DNA of 64,000 bases from Marinihelvus fidelis. Its GTDB lineage: Bacteria > Pseudomonadota > Gammaproteobacteria > Xanthomonadales > SZUA-36. Position 1 is the stretch's first letter, and every line of letters begins with the position of its first letter. The translations under genes and the position numbers were made by a program. The stretch spans positions 248,001-312,000 of the forward strand of contig NZ_VYXP01000003.1 in NCBI RefSeq assembly GCF_008725655.1. The letters are read 5' to 3'. The notes beneath the pieces were generated by a model, which saw only the letters and a list, made by a program, of their open reading frames with translations, was not told the origin of the DNA and did no database searches. Of the stretch, positions 24,280-32,167 are shown one piece after another.

Positions 24280-26063
24280 GTCAGATTGACCGACGGGTCA
24301 GGGAAATCATCGAGGGCTATTTCGGCCCGAATGTAGACGACGCCGTCTATGCCGCGCTCAAGCCCTGGGACCTGAAAGGCGGTGATTGGCTCTTCCACAA
24401 GGGTGACACCGGCGACGCACTGTATTTCCTTGTCCGGGGCAGGCTTCAGGCCTATGCCGGGGAGTCAGCGGACGACTCCACGCGGTTCATTGGTGAGGTC
24501 CGGCCCGGCCAAAGCGTTGGCGAGGCCGGCCTGCTCACCGGACAACCACGCAGCGCCGGTATCCGCGCCAGCCGTGACAGCCTGCTGATCCGCCTGGAAA
24601 AAGCCGATTTCGAGCGCCTGGCGGGTGAACACCCGGGCATGGTCATGAAACTGGCCGCCCACGTCGCCCGCCTGATGCAACAGAACCTGGCCGGCCAGCA
24701 ACAGCGCGGTGGTGGCTTCAGCACCGTCACCCTGCTGACGATCCATGACAGCCGTCGCGCCCGGAATGCTGCCGAACAACTGGCCCGCCGCCTGGCTGAC
24801 GAGAACGGCGCGTTATGGCTGCGTACTGACCGCCTGGACGAGTTGGGTGCGCCCACCGGGGCATCGGTCGAACCCATGGAGTTGCCGGAGCGCCTGAAGC
24901 AATGGCTGGCTGACCAGGAGAACGAACACCCGCTGGTGGTCTACCAGTGCGGCCCCGGCGACAGCGCCTGGACCCGGTTCGCGGTCCGCCAGGCGGACAT
25001 CGTCATGGCGGTGGCGGATACAGCAGAAGCGAGCGAACTTGCACCGATCGAAGACCGGCTCGCACAGGCCGGTGTTAATGCGCCAGCCGCACAGGCGCTG
25101 GCGCTGGTGCGCCCCGCAGGTACCGACATTGGCGGCACCGCCAGCTGGATCGGGAACCGGCCGGTCGATTTCCACCTGCACCTGGGCGAAGACGGCGACG
25201 CCGACCTGGCACGAATCACCCGTGTACTTTCCGGCCGCGCGGTGGGGCTGGTACTCGGTGCCGGTGCCGTGCGTGGATTGTCCGAACTGGGCGTTTACAA
25301 GGCGATGGTTGAGGCCGGTGTGCCGGTCGACTGGGTTGGGGGCAGCAGCATCGGCTCCATCGTCGGCGCCGCCATTGCCCATGGCTGGGATCCGGACAAG
25401 GCGATCGACGTGGCCCGCGAGGCCTTCGTCAAGGGCCGTCCGTTTTCCGACTACACGCTGCCGCTGGTGTCACTGATCCGCGGCAAGCGCATGACCCGGC
25501 TGCTGGAATCCCTGGTCGATGCGGATATCGAAGACCTGCCGCTGCCCTACTTCTGTGTGTCCAGCAAACTCGACCGGGGCGAGGTCCACGTCCACCGTCG
25601 CGGCTCCCTGGTCAGCGCCATCCGCGCCAGCGCCGCGCTGCCCGGTGTGTTGCCGCCGGCCGTCGTGGACTCGGAGCTGGTGGTCGACGGCGCCGTGCTG
25701 AACAATCTGCCGGTGGATGTCATGGAGCGATTTCCCGTGGGTACGATCATCGCGATCGATGTGTCTTCACGGCATGTCCGCCAGGTGGATTACGGCGAGA
25801 CCCCATCGTCCTGGGCCATCCTGCGCAGCCGCTTGCTGCCTTTCACCCGTCGCCAGCGCGTGCCGGGACTGGCGACGCTGATCATGCGTTCCACCGAAAT
25901 CGGCACGTTGCTGCAATCCAGGGCCCACGGCGAACGCGCCGACCTGCTGATCAACCCGCCGGTGCGCCAGTTCGGCCTGACCGATGTCAGCGCCTACGAC
26001 CAGGTGGTCGAGGCGGGCTACCAGCACGCGCGCGAAATCTTTGCTAACTGGACACAGCCATGA
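24276..26063 (+). CDS. Patatin-like phospholipase with cyclic-nucleotide-binding domain (NTE family)
   Basis: A 595-residue esterase. Residues ~30-130 form a Crp-type cNMP-binding domain: GDWLFHKGDTGDALYFLVRG and a phosphate-binding cassette GQSVGEAGLLTGQPRSAGIRA. Residues ~150-300 are the intermediate region found in bacterial neuropathy-target-esterase homologues (TRFAVRQADIVMAVAD). The patatin domain starts at ~325 with the oxyanion motif LGAGAVRGLSELG, nucleophile elbow WVGGSSIGSIVGAA (Ser ~355) and the catalytic Asp in VVDGAVLNNLPVD (~471). It should deacylate phospholipids or lysophospholipids at the membrane. ATGA overlap with the ATPase-GAF gene and with the next gene shows tight coupling. 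Confidence 0.92.
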   Translation: MSQIDRRVREIIEGYFGPNVDDAVYAALKPWDLKGGDWLFHKGDTGDALYFLVRGRLQAYAGESADDSTRFIGEVRPGQSVGEAGLLTGQPRSAGIRASRDSLLIRLEKADFERLAGEHPGMVMKLAAHVARLMQQNLAGQQQRGGGFSTVTLLTIHDSRRARNAAEQLARRLADENGALWLRTDRLDELGAPTGASVEPMELPERLKQWLADQENEHPLVVYQCGPGDSAWTRFAVRQADIVMAVADTAEASELAPIEDRLAQAGVNAPAAQALALVRPAGTDIGGTASWIGNRPVDFHLHLGEDGDADLARITRVLSGRAVGLVLGAGAVRGLSELGVYKAMVEAGVPVDWVGGSSIGSIVGAAIAHGWDPDKAIDVAREAFVKGRPFSDYTLPLVSLIRGKRMTRLLESLVDADIEDLPLPYFCVSSKLDRGEVHVHRRGSLVSAIRASAALPGVLPPAVVDSELVVDGAVLNNLPVDVMERFPVGTIIAIDVSSRHVRQVDYGETPSSWAILRSRLLPFTRRQRVPGLATLIMRSTEIGTLLQSRAHGERADLLINPPVRQFGLTDVSAYDQVVEAGYQHAREIFANWTQP

Positions 26064-27046
26064 ACCGACGCGGCCTGGCATTGCTCCTGGTGGTTGTCTT
26101 ACTGGCCGCCTGCTCACCGACGGAACCGTTCCTGCACAGCGTTGAGGGCACGGCCCGTCCCTGGACCCACGAACAGTTCGATGACCCTGGCCAACGGGTC
26201 ACCTTCGCCCTGGTTTCGGACCTGACCGGGGGTGAGCGCCCAGGTGTGTTCGCGGCTGCCGTCGAACAGCTGAACCTGCTGGCCCCGGAACTGGTGCTCA
26301 ACGTCGGCGACCTGATCGAAGGCGAAACCACGGACACCGCGATGCTGGCCGCTGATTGGGACGCGTTTGATGAACGCGCGGAACGCAGCCATGCGCCGGT
26401 GTTCCGTGTCGGCGGCAACCACGACCTCAGCCACCCGGCATCGTGGTCGGTATGGGAACAGCGCCACGGCCCACGCTATTACCATTTCGTCTACCGCGAC
26501 CTGCTGTTTTTGGTGCTGGACACCGAGGACAATACGCCGGAGCGGCAGATGGAGATCGAGCAGGTGCGCGAGAACAGCATGGTGCTGATCCGCGAAAAAG
26601 GCTGGGGCGCTTTCGACCAGACCGAGTACAGCCGGCTGGAGGAACGGATTTCCGGCCGCATCGGCAGGCAGCAGGCCGACGACATGATTGCCGCCATCGA
26701 TGCCCACCCGGACGTGCGCTGGACCTTCGTGCTGATGCACAAGCCCGCCTGGAAACGTCCCGGCGAGGAAAACTTCTCGCGCATTGAGACCGCCCTGCAG
26801 GACCGCGACTACACCGTCTTCAATGGCCACGAGCATTTCTACGAACTCACCCGCCGCCATGATCGCGACTACATCCAGCTGGGCACCACCGGCGGCTTCC
26901 AGCCGGATCACCCGATGGCCATCGACCATGTCACCCTGGTGACCGTGGTTGGTGATGACGTCAACATTGCCAACCTGCGGCTGTCCGGTATCTTTGATCG
27001 CTTCGGCGAAACACCCGGCCCGGCAGAAGTTGTGGGGTCAGAGTAG
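26060..27046 (+). CDS. Calcineurin-like metallophosphoesterase lipoprotein
   Basis: A 328-residue predicted lipoprotein (LLLVVVLLAACSP lipobox) with a metallophosphoesterase domain. Motifs are ALVSDLTGG (~53), NVGDLIEG (~82), GGNHDLSHP (~118), VLMHKPAWK (~226) and FNGHEHFYE (~255). Motif I is normally D-x-H; here the His is Thr (D-L-T), so one metal ligand is missing or replaced. The protein would act on phosphoesters in the periplasm. It is the last gene of the five-gene operon (ATGA overlap with the patatin gene). Its last residues and stop (G-S-E-TAG) are supplied by the GGGGTCAGAGTA repeat that follows. Confidence 0.88.
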   Translation: MNRRGLALLLVVVLLAACSPTEPFLHSVEGTARPWTHEQFDDPGQRVTFALVSDLTGGERPGVFAAAVEQLNLLAPELVLNVGDLIEGETTDTAMLAADWDAFDERAERSHAPVFRVGGNHDLSHPASWSVWEQRHGPRYYHFVYRDLLFLVLDTEDNTPERQMEIEQVRENSMVLIREKGWGAFDQTEYSRLEERISGRIGRQQADDMIAAIDAHPDVRWTFVLMHKPAWKRPGEENFSRIETALQDRDYTVFNGHEHFYELTRRHDRDYIQLGTTGGFQPDHPMAIDHVTLVTVVGDDVNIANLRLSGIFDRFGETPGPAEVVGSE

Positions 27047-27140
27047 GGGGTCAGAGTAAAGGGTCAGAGTAAACCCGCCTGGCGCGCCTGCAAGACGCAA
27101 CCTGCCCGCTTGGTTTACTCTGACCCTTTACTCTGACCCC
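27034..27140. repeat. GGGGTCAGAGTA repeat cluster (three direct, two inverted units)
   Basis: Three direct units of (G)GGGTCAGAGTA at about 27034, 27047 and 27061 are followed after ~40 bases by two inverted units TTTACTCTGACCC at 27114 and 27127, so the cluster can fold into a long hairpin. The outer unit provides the stop codon of the metallophosphoesterase gene. A further inverted pair is at 27764-27793. Units of this type are often seen as end sequences of small mobile elements in gammaproteobacteria; that link is inference, and no transposase is present. Confidence 0.8.
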
Positions 27141-27149
27141 GTCGCGCCG

Positions 27150-27776
27150 ATGACTACAACACGCACACTGGAAGGCTTCTACGGCATCATCGCGTTCACG
27201 GCCGCTTACCTGCTGGCGGCAACGGCATGGGTGATCCATGTCGGTGATCTCGAGTTTCTCGCCTATATCGCCATCATGTTGGTGCTTGCCGGCGTAGTCT
27301 GGCTGGTGCACCGGCGCGTGGGGCTGCCCCGGGCACTGGTGGCTTGCCTGAGTATCTGGGGCGCGCTGCACATGGCCGGCGGACTGGTGCTGCTACCGGA
27401 TGGCTGGGACGTAGGTGAGAAATCCAACGTGCTCTACAACTGGCATATCGCCGGGCCCAACTTCAAGTACGACCAGCTGGTCCATGCATTCGGTTTCGGC
27501 ACGACAACCTGGATGTGCTGGCGTGGCCTGCTGTCGATGGCGCCGGACATCAAACGACCACCCAGCGCCGGTGCGTTGCTGATTTGCGCGGCTGCCGGCA
27601 TGGGGTTTGGCGCACTTAACGAAGTGATCGAGTTCATCATCACCGTGCTGGTGCCGGAAAACAACGTGGGTGGCTACGTGAATACAGCCATGGACCTGGT
27701 CTACAACACCATCGGCGCCGCGACGGCTGCCCTGCTCATCCGCTGGGCGAACCGCGCGAGCCTGGGGTCAGATTGA
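27150..27776 (+). CDS. DUF2238 (YjdF-like) integral membrane protein
   Basis: A 208-residue membrane protein with about six helices. Conserved blocks of the DUF2238/YjdF family are visible: NWHIAGPNFKYDQLVHAFGFG, MGFGALNEVIEFI and ENNVGGYVNTAMDLVYNTIGA. The His/Glu residues in these helices are probably functional, but no activity is known for the family. It lies between two copies of the GGGGTCAGAGTA repeat family; its own C-terminus (GSD and stop) is encoded by the right-hand copy. No good Shine-Dalgarno sequence precedes ATG 27150, which is nine bases after the left-hand repeat. Confidence 0.85.
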   Translation: MTTTRTLEGFYGIIAFTAAYLLAATAWVIHVGDLEFLAYIAIMLVLAGVVWLVHRRVGLPRALVACLSIWGALHMAGGLVLLPDGWDVGEKSNVLYNWHIAGPNFKYDQLVHAFGFGTTTWMCWRGLLSMAPDIKRPPSAGALLICAAAGMGFGALNEVIEFIITVLVPENNVGGYVNTAMDLVYNTIGAATAALLIRWANRASLGSD

Positions 27777-27793
27777 CCCTCTACTCTGACCCC
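27764..27793. repeat. GGGGTCAGA / TCTGACCCC inverted repeat between convergent genes
   Basis: A nine-base perfect inverted repeat (27764-27772 and 27785-27793) of the same family as the cluster at 27034. It supplies the stop codon of the DUF2238 gene on the plus strand and of the convergent membrane-protein gene on the minus strand. It may act as a transcription stop between them, although no U-tract is present. Confidence 0.75.
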
Positions 27794-28329
27794 GTCCCTC
27801 CGAAAAACCAGATCAGGCCATACACCAGCACCGACACGATGACGTAACCGAACTCCACCCACTGGCGCCGCCGCGGCGACCGGTTGGCGCCGGTCACCTC
27901 GAGCACAAAGTGGTACAGCAGGAAGGTATAGAGCACGTAGTAGAGGAACGGGATGACGTGTGTCGCCCAACCATAGTCTGACGCCGACTTGTTGAACCAG
28001 CCCAGGATCCAGTTGATCTGGGCGTAGATGCCAAACAGCCCGAGCGCGGCATTGATGAACATCCATTTCACCCGGTCGACGCCGAAGATCGCCAGGTAGA
28101 AAATCACGTAAACGAACACGGCGAATCCGCCATGCATGTACAGGAAGGTCAACGGCGGCCCCTGGTCCGCGTAGGCCATGAAAAAACCCGACAGGCCAAA
28201 GGCCAGCATGTGCAGGCCGAAAAACGGGTAGATCATGTACCATGGAACCACTTCGCCCTGCTGGTACAGCTTGCCGTTGATGGTCAGGTCGGAGTGGAGT
28301 TGCAGTGCCTCGTCCTTTGTTGGTGCCAT
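27781..28329 (-). CDS. Integral membrane protein of unknown family
   Basis: A 182-residue protein with about five hydrophobic helices: [86 protein letters not shown] and [21 protein letters not shown]. Several His and Tyr residues are placed in or near helices (GLHML, MHGGF, YHFVLE), a pattern that could bind metal or heme, but I recognise no family. It is divergent from nirK (gap ~105 bases) and convergent with the DUF2238 gene. The final GSE and stop come from the shared repeat. Confidence 0.65.
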   Translation of the reverse strand: MAPTKDEALQLHSDLTINGKLYQQGEVVPWYMIYPFFGLHMLAFGLSGFFMAYADQGPPLTFLYMHGGFAVFVYVIFYLAIFGVDRVKWMFINAALGLFGIYAQINWILGWFNKSASDYGWATHVIPFLYYVLYTFLLYHFVLEVTGANRSPRRRQWVEFGYVIVSVLVYGLIWFFGGTGSE

Positions 28330-28353
28330 ACGTTGTCGTCATAACGATAACGC

Positions 28354-28359
28354 ATTGAA
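28354..28359 (+). promoter_or_regulatory. -10 element upstream of nirK
   Basis: TATACT at 28354-28359, ~77 bases before the nirK start, in the divergent region with the membrane-protein gene. The -35 region (TTGTCG at 28333) is only 15 bases away. No clear FNR/Dnr-type TTGAT-N4-ATCAA box is visible, so the nitrogen-oxide or oxygen control expected for nirK is not explained by an obvious site. Confidence 0.4.
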
Positions 28360-28435
28360 TGTCTATACTGAACAAATGGCGCCGTTCACTGGCTCAACGG
28401 CACCAATCAGAAAAACAGAGAATCTGGAGGAGAGC

Positions 28436-29857
28436 ATGATGGAGCTTAAAATCAAGATTGCACTTAAATTTTTTCTACCCGTAATTCTCATCATTCTTGT
28501 CTTGACCCCGGCCGTCGCCGATACCGACGACCTCCCGGTGGAACAGGCAGTGCTCACCATGGCGCCACAGGTGCCGCCACCCATCGACCGCGACCATCCC
28601 GCCAAGGTCATTGTCAGCGTCGACACCACGGAACAAATTGGCCGCCTGGCTGACGGCGTTGAGTACGTTTTCTGGACTTTTGGCGGATCGGTGCCCGGGC
28701 CGTTTATTCGCGTGCGCAAGGGCGACTTGGTCGAGTTTCACCTGAATAACCGCCCCGATTCCAAGATGCCGCATAACATCGACCTTCACGCGGTGACCGG
28801 ACCGGGTGGCGGCGCCACGTCGTCGTTCACGGCGCCCGGCCATACGACGCAATTTTCGTTTACGGCGCTCAATCCGGGGCTATACGTTTATCACTGCGCT
28901 ACCGCGCCGGTGGGCATGCACATCGCCAATGGCATGTACGGCCTGATCCTGGTTGAGCCCGAGGGTGGCTACCCGGAAGTGGACCGCGAGTTTTACATCA
29001 TGCAAAGCGAGTTCTACACCAAGGGTGACTTTGGCGACGAGGGCCTGCGGCCGTTCGACATGGAGGAAGCGCTGGCTGAGAACCCAGATTACGTGGTCTT
29101 CAACGGCTCCGTCGGCGCGCTGCAGGGCGACAACAGTATCCATGCCGAGGTCGGTGAAACGGTCAGGCTGTATGTAGGTAACGGCGGCCCGAACCTGGTC
29201 TCCTCATTCCATGTTATCGGTGAGATTTTCGATACGGTGTATGTTGAGGGCGGTTCACTGGTCAATCACAACGTCCAGTCCACGCTGGTTCCCGCCGGCG
29301 GCTCGGCCATTGTTGATTTCAAGCTGGAGGCACCGGGCGACCTGCACCTGGTTGATCACTCCATCTTCCGCGCCTTCAACAAGGGAGCACTGGGCACGAT
29401 TTCCGTGGGTGGCGCCGCCGACAAGGTGGTCTACTCAGGGCAGCAGTACGAAGGCATCTACCTGCCGGAAGGCCAGGCGGAGCAGGTCGTCAGCAACGTC
29501 CCGGCATCGCCCGTGGCGACAAGCCAGGAGGAACGCATGCTGTTTGGACAGCGCGTTTACGAGCGCAACTGCATGGCCTGTCACCAGTCACAAGGCCAGG
29601 GCCTGCCCGGCGCATTTCCACCGCTGGCAGAATCGGACTACCTGCTGGACGACACGGACCGGGCTATCGACGTGTTGCTTGACGGCCTGGCGGGTGAAAT
29701 CACCGTCAACGGCGTGACCTACAACGGTGTCATGCCCGCAACACGGCTTACGGATGAGGAGGTGGCCAACGTGCTGACGTACGTGCTCAACAGCTGGGGC
29801 AATGAAGGCGGTGTCATTGAGCCCGCGGACGTCGCCGGACACCGCGCGGCCAACTGA
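28436..29857 (+). CDS. nirK: Copper nitrite reductase fused to cytochrome c (NirK)
   Basis: A 473-residue exported enzyme reducing nitrite to NO. After a signal peptide come two cupredoxin domains. All copper ligands are recognisable: His and His with the catalytic Asp in [12 protein letters not shown], His-Cys in [11 protein letters not shown], His and Met in MHIANGMYG, the second catalytic His in [11 protein letters not shown], and the type-2 His in [13 protein letters not shown]-terminal class I cytochrome c (~365-465) carries [14 protein letters not shown] and a Met in NGVMPATRL, so an electron donor is built in. ATG 28436 follows GGAGGAGAG, and the frame's 67 extra upstream codons lack signal features. 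nirV and a copper chaperone follow. Confidence 0.95.
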   Translation: MMELKIKIALKFFLPVILIILVLTPAVADTDDLPVEQAVLTMAPQVPPPIDRDHPAKVIVSVDTTEQIGRLADGVEYVFWTFGGSVPGPFIRVRKGDLVEFHLNNRPDSKMPHNIDLHAVTGPGGGATSSFTAPGHTTQFSFTALNPGLYVYHCATAPVGMHIANGMYGLILVEPEGGYPEVDREFYIMQSEFYTKGDFGDEGLRPFDMEEALAENPDYVVFNGSVGALQGDNSIHAEVGETVRLYVGNGGPNLVSSFHVIGEIFDTVYVEGGSLVNHNVQSTLVPAGGSAIVDFKLEAPGDLHLVDHSIFRAFNKGALGTISVGGAADKVVYSGQQYEGIYLPEGQAEQVVSNVPASPVATSQEERMLFGQRVYERNCMACHQSQGQGLPGAFPPLAESDYLLDDTDRAIDVLLDGLAGEITVNGVTYNGVMPATRLTDEEVANVLTYVLNSWGNEGGVIEPADVAGHRAAN

Positions 29858-29866
29858 ATCAGGTCA

Positions 29867-30691
29867 ATGCTGACCGCCCTGCGCGCTGCATTAACGGCCG
29901 GCCTGTTGCTGACCTCCGCCACGTTTACTGCGGCGTACGGTCAGCAGGCAGCGCCAGCCGCGGACATGGTTCGCATCAACGCCGGTGAGTATTCGCCGTT
30001 GTTCAAGGGTGCCGATGGCCCCAGGCGTATCCGCGTCGAGGCGTTCTGGTTGGATCGTCACGCCGTGACCAACGCCCAGTTTGCAGCATTCATACGGGCA
30101 GAACCACGCTGGGCGCCGGACAACATCAAGCCGGTGTTCGCCGATGACACGTACCTGGATCATTGGCGGGAACACGACCCAACGGCTGCCGATGGCATTG
30201 GCAACCAGCCAGTGACCAACGTGTCGTGGTTCGCCGCACGGGCCTACTGCAAGGCCCAGGGCAAACGGTTACCCACAGAAGATGAATGGGAACTGGCTGC
30301 CGCGGCAAGCGAAACGGAACCCAACGGCACCGATGACGCCGCGTTCCGGGCGCGTATCCTGGAGTGGTATTCGAAACCGGCTATCACCCGCCTGCCGGCC
30401 GTTGAAGACACCTGGACAAACTACTGGGGCGTCAGCGGCATTCATGGCGTCACCTGGGAACTGGTCGATGACTTCAACACCGCGCTGGTCAGCGGCGAAT
30501 CCCGCGGCGACGCGGCACTGGAAAACAAGCTCTACTGCGGCGCCGGCGCCGCAGCAGCGATTGACCCGTCCGACTACGCTGCATTCATGCGTTATGCCAT
30601 GCGCAGCAGCTACCGGGCAAAATCCACGCTGCGTTCGCTGGGTTTTCGCTGCGCAAGTGACAACAAAAACCAGACGGTGGTATCTCAATGA
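29867..30691 (+). CDS. nirV: NirV-like SUMF1/FGE-fold protein
   Basis: A 274-residue exported protein of the formylglycine-generating-enzyme fold, typically encoded beside nirK as NirV. Fold blocks are MVRINAGEYSPLF, FWLDRHAVTNAQFAAFIRA, NQPVTNVSWFAARAYCKAQGKRLPTEDEWELAA, and LRSLGFRCAS at the end. The paired active-site cysteines of true FGE are not both present: LYCGAG has one, but the second position falls in AAFMRYAMRSSYR, so it is unlikely to mature sulfatases. Signal peptide AALTAGLLLTSATFTAAYGQ. Its stop overlaps the next gene (ATGA). Exact role in nitrite reductase biogenesis is unknown. Confidence 0.88.
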   Translation: MLTALRAALTAGLLLTSATFTAAYGQQAAPAADMVRINAGEYSPLFKGADGPRRIRVEAFWLDRHAVTNAQFAAFIRAEPRWAPDNIKPVFADDTYLDHWREHDPTAADGIGNQPVTNVSWFAARAYCKAQGKRLPTEDEWELAAAASETEPNGTDDAAFRARILEWYSKPAITRLPAVEDTWTNYWGVSGIHGVTWELVDDFNTALVSGESRGDAALENKLYCGAGAAAAIDPSDYAAFMRYAMRSSYRAKSTLRSLGFRCASDNKNQTVVSQ

Positions 30692-31275
30692 ACCGAATCA
30701 AGTTGGCTGGCATGATCTGCCTGCTCGGAACTGCGTGTACCGCAGCACCGCTACAGGCAGATACCGGGCAATTGCCGGATGATTCCGTGTATCACCTTGA
30801 CTCGGAATGGCGTAGTCAGGAAGGAACGGAACTCATGCTCTCCGAACTTACAGGCCGGCCGCGCCTGTTGAGCTTTGTCTATACCTACTGTGAACATACC
30901 TGCCCGATGATCGTCGCACGGTTGAAAATGATTACTGACGCGCTTTCCGACTCGGAACGGGGCCAGATGCAAGTAACACTGGTCTCCCTTGACCCCGAAC
31001 GCGACACGCCGTCCAGGATGAAGGCCTGGCTAGTTGAAAAGGACCTGGAAAGCCGCGACTGGCTGATGCTGCACGGCAACCCGGATGAAGTGCTTGAGTT
31101 CGCAGCCATGCTCGGCGTGCGCTATCGGCCCATGGGCGAGAGTGATATCGCCCACTCCAACATGATTACCCTGCTCGACAGACAGGGCGTGGTGCGATAC
31201 CAGTCCAAGGGCCTGGGGGATGATCCGGCGGATGTTATCGAGGCCATCGAATCCACCGTCACCGAATCCGAGTGA
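30688..31275 (+). CDS. SCO1/SenC/PrrC-family copper chaperone
   Basis: A 195-residue exported thioredoxin-fold protein that delivers copper to cuproenzymes. The copper-binding C-x3-C is in FVYTYCEHTCPMIV, preceded by LSELTGRPRLLSF, and the third ligand His is in DIAHSNMITLLD; VSLDPERDTP is the SCO1 hallmark. In most bacteria SCO proteins serve cytochrome oxidase; placed after nirK-nirV it most likely loads the copper sites of NirK. Start overlaps the nirV stop. Confidence 0.92.
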   Translation: MNRIKLAGMICLLGTACTAAPLQADTGQLPDDSVYHLDSEWRSQEGTELMLSELTGRPRLLSFVYTYCEHTCPMIVARLKMITDALSDSERGQMQVTLVSLDPERDTPSRMKAWLVEKDLESRDWLMLHGNPDEVLEFAAMLGVRYRPMGESDIAHSNMITLLDRQGVVRYQSKGLGDDPADVIEAIESTVTESE

Positions 31276-31307
31276 GGGTCAGCGTGGCCGGTGCTGGAGG
31301 AGACCGC

Positions 31308-31313
31308 TACAAT
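31308..31313 (+). promoter_or_regulatory. -10-like element before the DUF4239-like gene
   Basis: TACAAT at 31308-31313, ~32 bases before ATG 31345. The matching -35 is weak. It suggests that the following membrane-protein gene can be transcribed separately from the nirK operon. Confidence 0.35.
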
Positions 31314-31344
31314 CAGCGGAATCACTTAGCTGACGTCGATTCAG

Positions 31345-32166
31345 ATGCCGACAACCACCCAACATTTCCTGGACGTGTTTCCGCTGCCATGGCTGTTCGT
31401 CCTGACCCTTGCCCTGATGGTGGTCAGCATCGAGATTGGCTTCTTTGTCGGCCGGCGGCGCCCTGAGCGCATTGTGAAAGCACAGACCTCCCAGGTCCGC
31501 GCCATCATGGGCGCCGGCCTGGGCCTGCTGGCGTTCATCCTGGCGTTCACCTTTGCCACCGGCCAGTCCCACTACGAAGTCCGCGTGCAGGGGCTGGTTG
31601 AAGAAACCCGCCTGGCCCGCACCGCGTGGCTGCAGACCGAGTTCCTGGCGGAACCGCGCCGCTCAGAGGCGCGGGAACTGCTGCGCGAGTACGTCCAGGT
31701 GCGGGTCGAGGGCGAACAGGCCCTGCGTGCTGCAGACCGGCCAGCTGTGCGGTCCGCCATCATCCGTTCAGAAGAAATCCACCAGCAACTGTGGGCCGTG
31801 GCGACAGCGCAACATCGCGCCGTCCCGCCGCAAAGCAACCTGGACCTGGAGCGCAACGACTTCCTGGCCTCGGTGATCGGCCTGATCGACATGCACGTGG
31901 TCCGCATCGAGGCTGCCCTGCTTAACCGGATCCCCAATACGATCTGGATGACGCTCTACCTGATGGCCGTGCTGTCGATGCTGGTCATGGGCTACCAGGC
32001 CGGGCTGGTCGGCCGGCGCAGCCCGATGGCGACCATGACCCTGGCACTGGCATTTTCGGCGGTGATGATGCTGATCACCGACCTGGACCGGCCGGTGATG
32101 AGCCTGTTTACCATCGACAACCAGATCATGATCGACCTGATGGACCAAATGCGGGTGCAGCAATAA
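31345..32166 (+). CDS. DUF4239/bestrophin-like membrane protein
   Basis: A 273-residue protein with two N-terminal helices (WLFVLTLALMVVSIEIGFFVG, IMGAGLGLLAFILAFTFATGQ), a ~120-residue charged soluble region, and two C-terminal helices (TLYLMAVLSMLVMGYQAGLV, MTLALAFSAVMMLITDL), ending in DRPVMSLFTIDNQIMIDLM. The arrangement and the LLAFILAFTF..A...Y..R signature are those of proteins annotated as DUF4239/bestrophin-like. Function unknown. It lies 69 bases after the SCO1 gene and is convergent with the giant repeat protein, one base apart. Confidence 0.75.
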   Translation: MPTTTQHFLDVFPLPWLFVLTLALMVVSIEIGFFVGRRRPERIVKAQTSQVRAIMGAGLGLLAFILAFTFATGQSHYEVRVQGLVEETRLARTAWLQTEFLAEPRRSEARELLREYVQVRVEGEQALRAADRPAVRSAIIRSEEIHQQLWAVATAQHRAVPPQSNLDLERNDFLASVIGLIDMHVVRIEAALLNRIPNTIWMTLYLMAVLSMLVMGYQAGLVGRRSPMATMTLALAFSAVMMLITDLDRPVMSLFTIDNQIMIDLMDQMRVQQ

Positions 32167-32167
32167 C

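Noticed and set aside
24276-26063. CBASS anti-phage locus based on a patatin effector
   Set aside because: No cyclic-dinucleotide synthase or accessory Cap genes; the patatin has a Crp-type domain and sits in a transporter operon.
29867-30691. NirV-like protein as the formylglycine-generating enzyme for the sulfatase at 15251
   Set aside because: Only one of the paired active-site cysteines is present and it is tied to nirK by gene overlap.
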